A stretch of DNA of 64,000 bases from Arthrobacter luteolus NBRC 107841. GTDB taxonomy: Bacteria > Actinomycetota > Actinomycetes > Actinomycetales > Micrococcaceae. A program made the position numbers and the translations under genes. Below the pieces are notes generated by a model that was not told the origin of the DNA, searched no databases, and saw nothing but the letters and a program-made list of their open reading frames with translations. The DNA lies in NCBI RefSeq assembly GCF_001552075.1, contig NZ_BCQM01000007.1:62001-126000 (forward strand), given 5' to 3'. Shown here piece by piece: positions 31,470-40,642 of the stretch. Numbering within the stretch: position 1 is the stretch's first letter; every line of letters begins with the position of its first letter.

Positions 31470-32168
31470 CTAGGCCGGTCCGGTGACAAACACGTGCGCC
31501 GCGACTTCGGTGGGCAGCTCCAGCGCACCTTCAATCCCGGGAACACGGACGGAAATGTAGCCTCCGACCACCTCGGCGGTGATCGTGGCACCGGGCCGCA
31601 GCCCGGCCTCATCCAGCTGTGCCAGCAGCTCCGGGTCAACCTGGATCGGTTCGGCGAGCCGCAGCAGGTTCATCTGCGCCCCGGGGGTGGCTGCACTGAC
31701 TGCGGAGACCAGGTCCGTGTAGCCGGCGGCCGGGGCCAGGGCGGTGGTTCCGCCCAGCGCTTCCAGGCCCGGGATGGGGTTGCCGTACGGCGACTCCGTG
31801 GGCTGCCCCAGCAGGTCATAGAGCCGGCGCTCGACGCGCTCACTCATCACATGCTCCCAGCGGCACGCTTCATCGTGGACGTACGCCCAGTCCAGCCCAA
31901 TCACGTCAGCCAGCAGCCGTTCGGCAAGGCGGTGTTTGCGCATTACCTCCGTGGCGCGCCGGCGGCCCAGTTCGGTCAGTTCCAGCTGCCGGGTTCCCGA
32001 CACCACAACCAGCCCGTCCCGTTCCATCCGCCCGATGGTCTGCGAGACTGTTGGGCCGGAATGGCGCAGGCGCTCGGCAATCCGGGCGCGCAGGGCCACG
32101 ATGTTCTCCTCTTCGAGCTCAAGGATGGTTCGAAGATACATCTCAGTTGTGTCGATGAGGTCCGTCAT
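31470..32168 (-). CDS. DtxR/MntR-family metal-dependent repressor
   Basis: This 232-residue regulator has a winged helix-turn-helix at about residues 5-70 (IDTTEMYLRTILELEEE, then SGPTVSQTIGRMERDGLV) and a dimerisation domain containing HDEACRWEHVMSERVE. In that stretch the Cys, Glu and His match the DtxR/IdeR metal ligands. A C-terminal FeoA/SH3-like domain follows (from about 150). It probably senses Fe2+ or Mn2+ and represses uptake genes. It is divergent from serC over 228 bases. Confidence 0.93.
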   Translation of the reverse strand: MTDLIDTTEMYLRTILELEEENIVALRARIAERLRHSGPTVSQTIGRMERDGLVVVSGTRQLELTELGRRRATEVMRKHRLAERLLADVIGLDWAYVHDEACRWEHVMSERVERRLYDLLGQPTESPYGNPIPGLEALGGTTALAPAAGYTDLVSAVSAATPGAQMNLLRLAEPIQVDPELLAQLDEAGLRPGATITAEVVGGYISVRVPGIEGALELPTEVAAHVFVTGPA

Positions 32169-32351
32169 GACCAGCCGCTCCTAGAATTCGTGCGGAAGAA
32201 AGGATTGAAAACCAAGGTGGCACAGACTGCGCCGCAGGTTCGTTTCCACGTTAGCCCATGCCACCAATTCGGGGGCAATTATCCACTTTCACGGCCCGAT
32301 GCCAACTCCCGTTCATAAATACCGGCGGCAGGGGGCGGAGGTGCAGAATAG

Positions 32352-33524
<1,173 letters not shown>

Positions 33525-33576
33525 GCCTCAAAACAGGCTAAGCACCGGGCAGAACCGACCGGTCATGTCCCGGGAC

Positions 33577-33609
33577 AGGACCCCACGCGCTACTGCGCTT
33601 TGGGGTCCT
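33577..33609. terminator. Bidirectional terminator between serC and the convergent MFS gene
   Basis: AGGACCCCA (33577-33585) pairs perfectly with TGGGGTCCT (33601-33609). The stem spans the MFS stop codon at 33590-33592, so the MFS 3' end forms part of the hairpin. For serC it lies 52 bases past the stop and is followed by a T-rich stretch. Confidence 0.8.
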
Positions 33610-34864
33610 GTTCTGTTTCCCGGCTCGTGACCACCAGCCGGCGGCGCACCGTGCGGTCATAGTGCAGCCGCAGGTGGTGGGACCGCCAGGCCCAGACCAG
33701 GCCGATCACGGCGGTGATCAGTCCGGATGCCGCGGCGACCCCCAGGCTCCACCGCGGCCCGAAGGAATTGGAAACCCAGCCGACAATTGGGGCGCCCAGC
33801 GGGGTGCCGCCCATAAAGATGGCGAAGTACAGGGCCATGACCCGTCCGCGCATCACCGGCGCCGTCGTCGTCTGCACGTACGCGTTCGCGCTGGTCATCA
33901 GGGTGAGGGCAAAAAGCCCGGTGGGGATGAGGGAAAGCGCGAAGATCCACAGCGTTGGCGAGACTGCTGCCACGGCACAGGAGAGGCCAAACGCGCCGGC
34001 GGCCCCGAAGATAAACCGAAGCCTTGGTTTGTCCCTGCGTGCGGACAGCAGTGCTCCGGCGACCGAACCAATGGCCATGATCGAGTTGAGCAGTCCAAAG
34101 ATCCCGGCGTCCTGTCCGAACTCGGTGCGGGCCATCGCTGCGATGTACACGGCGAAGTTCAACCCGAAGGTCCCCACAATGAAAATGGCCACCAGGACCA
34201 TGATCAGGTCCGGCCGGTACCGCACATATTTCAGTCCGGCACGGATCCGTCCCTTCCCGGCCGGAGCCTTGGGCAGGATCCGCAGTTCTCCGGACCGCAT
34301 TTTCAGCAGCGCCAGGACCATGGCAGCGAATGTCACCGTGTTGATCAGGAACACCCAGCCGGGACCAACGGCAACGGTCAGCAGGCCGGCCACGGCCGGA
34401 CCGATCATCCGCGCACCGTTGAAGGAGGCACTGTTAAGCGCGACGGCGTTGGGCAGGTTCTCTTCGCTGACCACTTCGGAGACGAAGCTCTGGCGGGCCG
34501 GGGCATCGATGGCGGACACAATGCCGAGAGCCAGCGCGAAGGCGTAGACATGCCAGAGATGGGCATGGCCGGAAAGCACCAGCAGGCCAAGCCCCGCTCC
34601 GAGGGCGGCCATGGCCACCTGTGTGATCAACAGGACCCTGCGGCGGTCGTAGGTATCCGCGATGAGTCCGGCCCACGGCGCCAGCAGCAGCTGGGGGCCA
34701 AGCTGCAGGGCCATCACAATGCCCATGGCTGCCGCATCCTGATTGGTCAGGATGTCGTAGACCAGCCAGTCCTGGGCGGTGCGCTGCATCCAGGTACCAA
34801 TATTGGAGACCAGTGCCCCCAGGAACCAGATGCGGTAGTTGAAGATGTGAAGCGAACGGAACAT
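33590..34864 (-). CDS. MFS transporter (MFS_3/EntS-like)
   Basis: This 424-residue, 12-TM exporter has the features of the enterobactin-exporter-like MFS_3 group: NYRIWFLGALVSNIGTWMQRTAQDWLVYDI in the first two helices (conserved Asn-Ile-Gly-x-Trp-Met), LIADTYDRRRVLL after TM2 and DAPARQSFVSEVV in TM4-5. The substrate is unknown. AGGAG lies 12 bases before the ATG at 34862-34864. The position between serC and DUF3027 matches the order I recall from mycobacteria. Confidence 0.92.
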   Translation of the reverse strand: MFRSLHIFNYRIWFLGALVSNIGTWMQRTAQDWLVYDILTNQDAAAMGIVMALQLGPQLLLAPWAGLIADTYDRRRVLLITQVAMAALGAGLGLLVLSGHAHLWHVYAFALALGIVSAIDAPARQSFVSEVVSEENLPNAVALNSASFNGARMIGPAVAGLLTVAVGPGWVFLINTVTFAAMVLALLKMRSGELRILPKAPAGKGRIRAGLKYVRYRPDLIMVLVAIFIVGTFGLNFAVYIAAMARTEFGQDAGIFGLLNSIMAIGSVAGALLSARRDKPRLRFIFGAAGAFGLSCAVAAVSPTLWIFALSLIPTGLFALTLMTSANAYVQTTTAPVMRGRVMALYFAIFMGGTPLGAPIVGWVSNSFGPRWSLGVAAASGLITAVIGLVWAWRSHHLRLHYDRTVRRRLVVTSRETEQDPKAQ

Positions 34865-34918
34865 GTGGGTTCACTCCTCCCTATCGGGATGATGAACCGT
34901 GTTCCAAACACTCACCGG

Positions 34919-35440
34919 TTATTCGTCCTCCATCACTGAAGCCTGGGGTTCGGCAGCCTGTTCAGGTTCCCCGTCTGCCGGTTTCTGCTCACGTTCAGCG
35001 GCTGCGTCCGCGGTGGCCTGGGCGGCGGCAGCCTCAGCTGCGGCCTGGGCGGCCTCAGCGGCGACATCCTCGGGCCTGATCCGCTCGGACCAGGGAACCC
35101 ATTCAGGTGCCAGCACTGAGTCTGCCGAGGGCAGCAGCCCCACCTCACAGACAGTGGCCACCTTCCCGCGGGGAACGCGGGCCACAGTGGCGTACCACTG
35201 CCAGCCCCGGTAGCCGGGACGGTTCGCCTGGAACCGGTGGGTTACCAGCCGGTCAGCTTCCGGCACGGCACCAATATGGTCGCCGATCTGGGCTTCGGGG
35301 ACAACCTCGAGCAGGCCGGCCCGTGCCGTTTCGATGGCAGCAGCCAGCACGGCATCCGGCTTCGTCGGACGGCGGGGTGCCTTCCGGACAGCGGACTTGG
35401 CGGGCTGTTCTTCTGGAGCGCTCGTGTCGTTGGTGTTCAC
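34919..35440 (-). CDS. DUF3027 protein
   Basis: This 173-residue cytoplasmic protein belongs to an actinobacterial family of unknown function. The conserved core runs from KPDAVLAAAIETARAGLLEV through RFQANRPGYRGWQWYATVAR to VCEVGLLPSADSVLAPEWVPW. The last ~60 residues are Ala/Glu-rich and probably disordered. The start is GTG at 35438-35440 without a strong ribosome site. It follows the cold-shock gene by 15 bases, so translation is probably coupled. Confidence 0.9.
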   Translation of the reverse strand: MNTNDTSAPEEQPAKSAVRKAPRRPTKPDAVLAAAIETARAGLLEVVPEAQIGDHIGAVPEADRLVTHRFQANRPGYRGWQWYATVARVPRGKVATVCEVGLLPSADSVLAPEWVPWSERIRPEDVAAEAAQAAAEAAAAQATADAAAEREQKPADGEPEQAAEPQASVMEDE

Positions 35441-35455
35441 TCGGAGGTTCTGCCC

Positions 35456-35839
35456 CTAGGCGTCAAGGTCGTCGGCTACGGCCCGCAGAACCGCGGCGAC
35501 CTTCGTTGCATGCTTCTTCTCCGGGTACCTGCCGCGGCGCAGGCCATTGGAAATACCATCCAGCAGCTTAATCAGGTCTTCCGTAATCACTGCCATGTCA
35601 TCCGCAGGCTTGCGGGTGGCCTTAACCACCGACGGCGGCGCCTCCAGGATCCGGGCGGAGAGCGCCTGCGGGCCGCGGCGGCCGTCTGCCACGCCGAATT
35701 CCATGCGGGTGCCGGGCTTCACCTCGGTCACACCGGAGGGAAGCGCTGAGGCGTGCAGGAAAACTTCCTGGCCGTCGTCAGTGGCCAGGAAACCGAATCC
35801 CTTGCCAGTGTCGAACCACTTGACCTTGCCGATGGGCAC
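35456..35839 (-). CDS. Cold-shock protein with C-terminal extension
   Basis: The first ~67 residues are a cold-shock domain (GKVKWFDTGKGFGFLATDDG and VFLHASAL) with the RNA-binding aromatic motifs intact. About 60 further residues (KPADDMAVITEDLIKLLDG to AAVLRAVADDLDA) are predicted helical and set it apart from 67-residue CspA proteins. This 127-residue type is conserved in Actinobacteria next to DUF3027. The GTG at 35837-35839 is chosen because GAGG lies eleven bases upstream and the product then starts at PIGKVKWF. The 298 bases upstream (35840-36137) hold no gene and probably contain a long cold-shock-type leader and divergent promoters. Confidence 0.93.
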   Translation of the reverse strand: MPIGKVKWFDTGKGFGFLATDDGQEVFLHASALPSGVTEVKPGTRMEFGVADGRRGPQALSARILEAPPSVVKATRKPADDMAVITEDLIKLLDGISNGLRRGRYPEKKHATKVAAVLRAVADDLDA

Positions 35840-36137
35840 TTCGCTTACCTCGTTCTTGTGTAATGGATGCGGCGCGCTCGCCCGCACGTTGTTACTGCTC
35901 GCCGTACTGCAACTGGGGTGCCTCCGTGCCGCACCGGTACTGGTTACATTAATACGGCACGTCCCGAATACTGCACAGGCCCGCCTGCGGCAACCTGCTG
36001 TATCCCGCCGGTAATGGCCGGGCACCTTCAGAGATACTACGGTGAAGTCTGTTCCCTTTAGAATATCCCCTGCCCCGGTTCCTGCCCCCGGACACAGCTT
36101 TGTGGGCGTGGAATTTTAGCTGCTAGCGTTTAAGACC

Positions 36138-36449
36138 ATGGAACCCCGCACGCCCGATTCCGGGAAATCAACCGGCCGCACCGCCGATTCCGCGCCTGGA
36201 AACTCTGATAACGGCGCGGACACTCCGCCCCGGTCCCGCCGGTCCCCGCTGCGGCTGGTTTTGACTGTTGTAGCCGCTGTCCTGGCCGTGGCCGGTGTCG
36301 CCAGCCTGGGCCTCCTCCTCCTCGAAGCGCTTCGCGGAGCGGAGATCTGGCCCGGGTTCGCTGCCGGAGCTTTCTACGCCCTGCCCGTCGCGTTTCTCCT
36401 GATGGCCGGGCTGGTAATTGACTCAATCGTGCACCGGCGGCGCGGCTAA
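36138..36449 (+). CDS. Small two-TM membrane protein
   Basis: This 103-residue protein has a disordered polar N-terminus (~35 residues, Pro/Asp/Ser-rich), TM segments at about 38-62 and 72-95 and a basic C-terminus HRRRG. It has the length and place of the DUF2530-type proteins found near cspB and xpb in Actinobacteria, but the match is not certain. TAGCGT and TTTAAG close before the ATG suggest a leaderless or very short leader. No function is known. Confidence 0.75.
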   Translation: MEPRTPDSGKSTGRTADSAPGNSDNGADTPPRSRRSPLRLVLTVVAAVLAVAGVASLGLLLLEALRGAEIWPGFAAGAFYALPVAFLLMAGLVIDSIVHRRRG

Positions 36450-36489
36450 CCCGTTTGTTTTTGGTCCCACTCGGGTAACGTATTGGACG

Positions 36490-38928
36490 ATGTCCGCGAT
36501 CCGAGCCTTGGCTGAAGACCTTGCAGCGCGCAGTGACGAACAGCTGCGTGAGCTCCTGACCGCCCGGCCGGATCTGGCACTGCCTCCGGTACCGGATTTC
36601 CAGGCCCTGGCAGCCCGTGCATCAACGCGCATCAGCGTACAACGTGCCCTGGAAAAACTCACGGCCCCGCAGCTGCAGGTCCTGGAAGCACTGGATCTGA
36701 CCACCAACGAAGATTCCCACCTGAGCACCACGGCGTCCTGGCTCAAGGCCTCCATTGCAGGTTCCACCATCAAGGCCCTGGACTCGATCCTGGGCTATCT
36801 GCACAGCCTCGCCCTCCTGCGCCGGGCCACCCCGCATCCGGGCGCCCCCAAGGCCGACGCCGGACGCCGCTTTTATCTGCCCGTCTCCGTCCTAGGGGAC
36901 GCACTGGGTGCATATCCGGCCGGGCTCGGGCGGCCCTATTCCACCCTGGCTGCCCAGCAGCCGGAGTTCGGCCAGCGCCTGGTGGGGATCGTCGAGGGGC
37001 TGCGCGAGCGCGGACTCCCCCTGGAGAAGGCCGACACTCCGGCAACCGCCGCCCACTCCCTGCATCATCTGGTCTCAGACCCGGCCGGCTGGGAAGCCCT
37101 GATCGCTGACGCTCCGCCGCAGACCGAAGACCTGCTCCGGCGCTTCAAGTACTCCCCGGTCGGGACGATCCCCAAGAAAGCCGCGATCAGCCGGGCCGTC
37201 CTGGACAACCCCTCCCCCACACCGGTGGAATGGCTCGTGGCGCACGGCCTGCTGGTTCCCCTGGACGCACTGCACGTTGAACTTCCCCGGCCGGTGGGCC
37301 AGGCATCGCGCGGACACGTGATCGTCTCGGATTTCCAGCTGGAACCCGTGGCGCCCACTCCCCGGCCCGTGCCGCACACACTGCGGGACAATGCAGCGTT
37401 TGGCGCTGTAGCGGAAACCCTCCGCCTGGTCACCGAGCTGCTGGCCCTGGCGAGCACTTCTCCGGTTGGCACCCTGCGGTCCGGCGGGGTCGGGGTCCGG
37501 GAGGTCCGCCGGGTCTCGGAAGCCCTCCGGCTGGACATCGGTGCCACCGCCTGGCTGCTGGAGCTGGCGGCGCTCTCCGGGCTCCTGGTCCTCGACGCAG
37601 CCACCGCCCGGTGGGGAACGGCCCAGAATGACTGGCTGACACTGGACCGGGAACAGCAGTGGCGCCGCCTGGTGGAGTCCTGGCTGGAAGCAGAACGGGC
37701 GCCTTCACTGGTGGGCGGACCGCTGCCCGGCGGAGGATCCCTGAACGCCCTCGCCGGAGAACTCTCCCGCCCCGACGCACCGCTGGTGCGGCGCCGGACA
37801 CTGGAAATGCTCGCGGCGCTCACCGCGGACGGCGGCGACAGCCAGGACGCGCATTCCGGTGCCTTCGACGTCGAGGATCTGCTCAGCGCCCTCACCTGGC
37901 ACCAGCCGCGCCTGCAGCGGCGGTTCGCCCGCCTGGTTCCCGGGATCCTGAAAGAAGCCGCCCAGCTCGGGCTGATCGGGTCCGGAGCCCTGACCGAACT
38001 CGGTGAGGCAGTTGCTGCGGCGGATTTCGAGCGGGCCACCAGCCGCCTGCGCGAAGCCCTGCCGGAACCGCTCAGCTCCTTCCTGCTGCAGGCTGACCTC
38101 ACCGCAGTTGCACCCGGCTACCTGGAGCCGTCAGTAGCCCGTCAGCTGGCGCTGATCTCCACCCCCGAGGGCCAGGGGCCGGCGGCGATCTACCGTTTCT
38201 CTGCCGACTCCATCCGGCGGGCACTGGACGCAGAGATGGATGCGGCATCCATCCTGGAATTCCTGGCCCATTACTCCGCCACCGAAATCCCCCAGCCGCT
38301 GCGCTACCTGGTGGAGGACACCGCCGCCCGGCACGGACGCCTGCGCATCGGGGCGGCGTGGAGTTACCTGCGCAGCGACGACGAAACCGGGCTGAACGCC
38401 CTGATGGCCGACCCGCGCTCCGCGTCCCTCGGCCTGACCCGGCTTGCACCGACGGTGATCTCCTCGGCAGCGACGCCGCAGGAACTGGCTTTGGCGATCC
38501 GGGACCTGGGCTACGCCCCGGTGATGGAGGGCCGGGCACGCGAAGCGAACGGCTCGCACGCCCGCCCGCCGGTGCCCGCGCCGTCGTCGTCCCGCACCCG
38601 GGTGAACCAGTGGGAACTGACCCAAGCGGACCTGGACGCGCAGCTCGCCGCCCTGCGCGGCCGCGGTCCCGCCGGTGCCCCGAAAAACGACGAGTCGATG
38701 CCGCTTGTGGGCCTGGAAACACTGCGCACGGCCATCCGGACCAAAAGTTCAGTCCGCATGGGCGTGGTGGACAGTCAGGGGAATGAGCGGCAGGAGATCT
38801 TTGTTCCCCTCTCAGTGGGCGAAGGCCGGGTACGGGTCTTCGATCCGCGGCGCGACGTTGAGCGCGTAGTGTCAATACATCGGATAATGGACGTGGAAAT
38901 AGTGGAGGGCAGCCCGGCACATGGTTGA
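36490..38928 (+). CDS. Helicase-associated protein, partner of XPB
   Basis: This 812-residue protein lacks the usual Walker A and DEAD-box motifs. It is mostly helical (LTAPQLQVLEALDLT, repeated Leu/Ala-rich winged-helix-like segments). The last ~230 residues correspond to the helicase_C_3/XPB-associated domain (EFLAHYSATEIPQPLRYLVEDTA, later GVVDSQGNERQEIFVPLSV and VVSIHRIMDVEIVEGS). It overlaps the XPB start by 8 bases and always accompanies XPB in Actinobacteria as far as I recall. A role as DNA-binding or regulatory partner of the helicase is likely. The ATG at 36490 is chosen over the longer open frame, which overlaps the preceding gene. Confidence 0.85.
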   Translation: MSAIRALAEDLAARSDEQLRELLTARPDLALPPVPDFQALAARASTRISVQRALEKLTAPQLQVLEALDLTTNEDSHLSTTASWLKASIAGSTIKALDSILGYLHSLALLRRATPHPGAPKADAGRRFYLPVSVLGDALGAYPAGLGRPYSTLAAQQPEFGQRLVGIVEGLRERGLPLEKADTPATAAHSLHHLVSDPAGWEALIADAPPQTEDLLRRFKYSPVGTIPKKAAISRAVLDNPSPTPVEWLVAHGLLVPLDALHVELPRPVGQASRGHVIVSDFQLEPVAPTPRPVPHTLRDNAAFGAVAETLRLVTELLALASTSPVGTLRSGGVGVREVRRVSEALRLDIGATAWLLELAALSGLLVLDAATARWGTAQNDWLTLDREQQWRRLVESWLEAERAPSLVGGPLPGGGSLNALAGELSRPDAPLVRRRTLEMLAALTADGGDSQDAHSGAFDVEDLLSALTWHQPRLQRRFARLVPGILKEAAQLGLIGSGALTELGEAVAAADFERATSRLREALPEPLSSFLLQADLTAVAPGYLEPSVARQLALISTPEGQGPAAIYRFSADSIRRALDAEMDAASILEFLAHYSATEIPQPLRYLVEDTAARHGRLRIGAAWSYLRSDDETGLNALMADPRSASLGLTRLAPTVISSAATPQELALAIRDLGYAPVMEGRAREANGSHARPPVPAPSSSRTRVNQWELTQADLDAQLAALRGRGPAGAPKNDESMPLVGLETLRTAIRTKSSVRMGVVDSQGNERQEIFVPLSVGEGRVRVFDPRRDVERVVSIHRIMDVEIVEGSPAHG

Positions 38929-40567
38929 CGGACCTTTGATTGTCCAGAGTGATAAGACCATCCTGCTGGAAGTGGACCACGAACAAGCCCAGGAAGCGCG
39001 CCATGCGATCGCCGCTTTCGCGGAGCTGGAACGGGCCCCGGAACACATCCACAGCTACCGGCTGACACCGCTGGGCCTGTGGAACGCCCGGGCCGCGGGA
39101 CTGGATGCGGAGCAGGTGCTGAACACGCTGCTGACCTACTCCCGCTTCCCGGTACCGCACTCACTGCTGATCGACATCGAGGACACGATGTCCCGGTACG
39201 GCCGGCTGCGCCTGGAGAAGGACCCGCAGCACGGACTGGTGCTGCGGACCAACGATTACCCCGTGCTGGAAGAAGTGCTGCACGCCAAGAAGATCCAGCC
39301 GCTGCTCGGGCCGCGGATCGACGGTGAAACCGTGGTGGTGCAGTCGGCCATGCGCGGCCAGCTGAAGCAGCTGCTGCTCAAGCTCGGCTGGCCTGCGGAG
39401 GACTTCGCCGGCTACGTTGACGGAACACCCCACCCCATCCTGCTCAACGAGGACGGCTGGGCGCTGCGGCCCTACCAGAAGCTGGCCACGGAGAACTTCT
39501 GGGCCGGCGGCTCCGGCGTCGTCGTCCTGCCCTGCGGGGCCGGGAAAACCCTGGTGGGGGCTGCGGCCATGGCGACCAGCTCCACCACCACCCTTATCCT
39601 GGTCACGAACACCGTCTCCGCCCGGCAGTGGAAGGACGAGCTGCTCAAGCGGACGTCCCTGACCGAAGACGAGATCGGCGAGTATTCCGGCGCGGTCAAG
39701 GAAGTCCGGCCCGTCACGATCGCCACGTACCAGGTGCTGACGCTCAAGCGCGGCGGGTTGTACCCGCACCTGGAGCTGCTGGACGCCAACGACTGGGGCC
39801 TGATCATCTATGACGAGGTCCATCTGCTGCCGGCTCCCATTTTCCGGATGACCGCTGACCTGCAGGCCCGCCGCCGCCTCGGCCTGACCGCTACCCTGGT
39901 GCGCGAGGACGGACGCGAGGGCGAGGTTTTCTCCCTCATCGGGCCCAAGCGTTATGACGCCCCGTGGAAGGATATCGAGGCGCAGGGCTACATTGCGCCC
40001 GCCGACTGCATCGAGGTGCGGGTGGACCTGCCCCGGGACGAGCGGGTTGCCTACGCCATGGCGGAGGACGGCGACAAGTACCGGCTGTGTTCGACGTCGG
40101 AAACCAAGTCCAAGGTGGTTGAACAGCTGGTCCACCGCCACGAGGGGGACCAGATCCTGGTGATCGGGCAGTACATCGATCAGCTCGATGAACTCGCCGA
40201 ACGGCTCGATGCCCCGGTCATCAAGGGCGAGACTCCGGTCAAGGAACGGCAGCGGCTGTTCGCGGCCTTCCGGGAAGGCGAACTCAAAACGCTGGTGGTT
40301 TCCAAAGTCGCGAACTTCTCCATCGACCTGCCCGAAGCCTCCGTGGCCATCCAGGTCTCCGGGTCCTTCGGCTCACGCCAGGAGGAAGCACAGCGGCTGG
40401 GGCGCCTGCTGCGCCCCAAGGCCGACGGCCGGGCAGCGCACTTCTACACCGTCGTCGCACGCGACACCCTGGACCAGGACTTCGCGGCCAAGCGGCAGCG
40501 GTTCCTCGCGGAGCAAGGTTACGCGTATTCCATCCAGGACGCGGCGGACATCGGGAAACCGGTCTAG
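38921..40567 (+). CDS. XPB/Rad25-type superfamily 2 DNA helicase
   Basis: This 548-residue bacterial homolog of the eukaryotic repair and transcription helicase XPB unwinds DNA 3'-5'. An N-terminal domain (about 1-175, with the damage-recognition-like region) precedes helicase domain 1 with LRPYQKLATENFW, Walker A LPCGAGKTLVG, TATYQVL-type motif and DEVH box. Helicase domain 2 carries RSKxxVV-like and SRQEEAQRLGRLLRPK (motif VI). The ARRRLGLTATLVREDGRE stretch has the RED motif typical of XPB. The start overlaps the partner gene. Confidence 0.95.
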   Translation: MVDGPLIVQSDKTILLEVDHEQAQEARHAIAAFAELERAPEHIHSYRLTPLGLWNARAAGLDAEQVLNTLLTYSRFPVPHSLLIDIEDTMSRYGRLRLEKDPQHGLVLRTNDYPVLEEVLHAKKIQPLLGPRIDGETVVVQSAMRGQLKQLLLKLGWPAEDFAGYVDGTPHPILLNEDGWALRPYQKLATENFWAGGSGVVVLPCGAGKTLVGAAAMATSSTTTLILVTNTVSARQWKDELLKRTSLTEDEIGEYSGAVKEVRPVTIATYQVLTLKRGGLYPHLELLDANDWGLIIYDEVHLLPAPIFRMTADLQARRRLGLTATLVREDGREGEVFSLIGPKRYDAPWKDIEAQGYIAPADCIEVRVDLPRDERVAYAMAEDGDKYRLCSTSETKSKVVEQLVHRHEGDQILVIGQYIDQLDELAERLDAPVIKGETPVKERQRLFAAFREGELKTLVVSKVANFSIDLPEASVAIQVSGSFGSRQEEAQRLGRLLRPKADGRAAHFYTVVARDTLDQDFAAKRQRFLAEQGYAYSIQDAADIGKPV

Positions 40568-40603
40568 ATTAGAAGCGATCGCCTCCAGTCCGGGAGCGGA
40601 TCC

Positions 40604-40629
40604 GGCCCATAGCCGTTCCACCATGGGCC
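40604..40629 (+). terminator. Hairpin after XPB
   Basis: GGCCCAT (40604-40610) pairs with ATGGGCC (40623-40629) around a 12-base loop. It follows the XPB stop by 36 bases and precedes the likely LuxR start by 13, so it could be a weak terminator or sit in the regulator leader. No U-tract follows. Confidence 0.45.
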
Positions 40630-40642
40630 GCCGTTCAGCACC

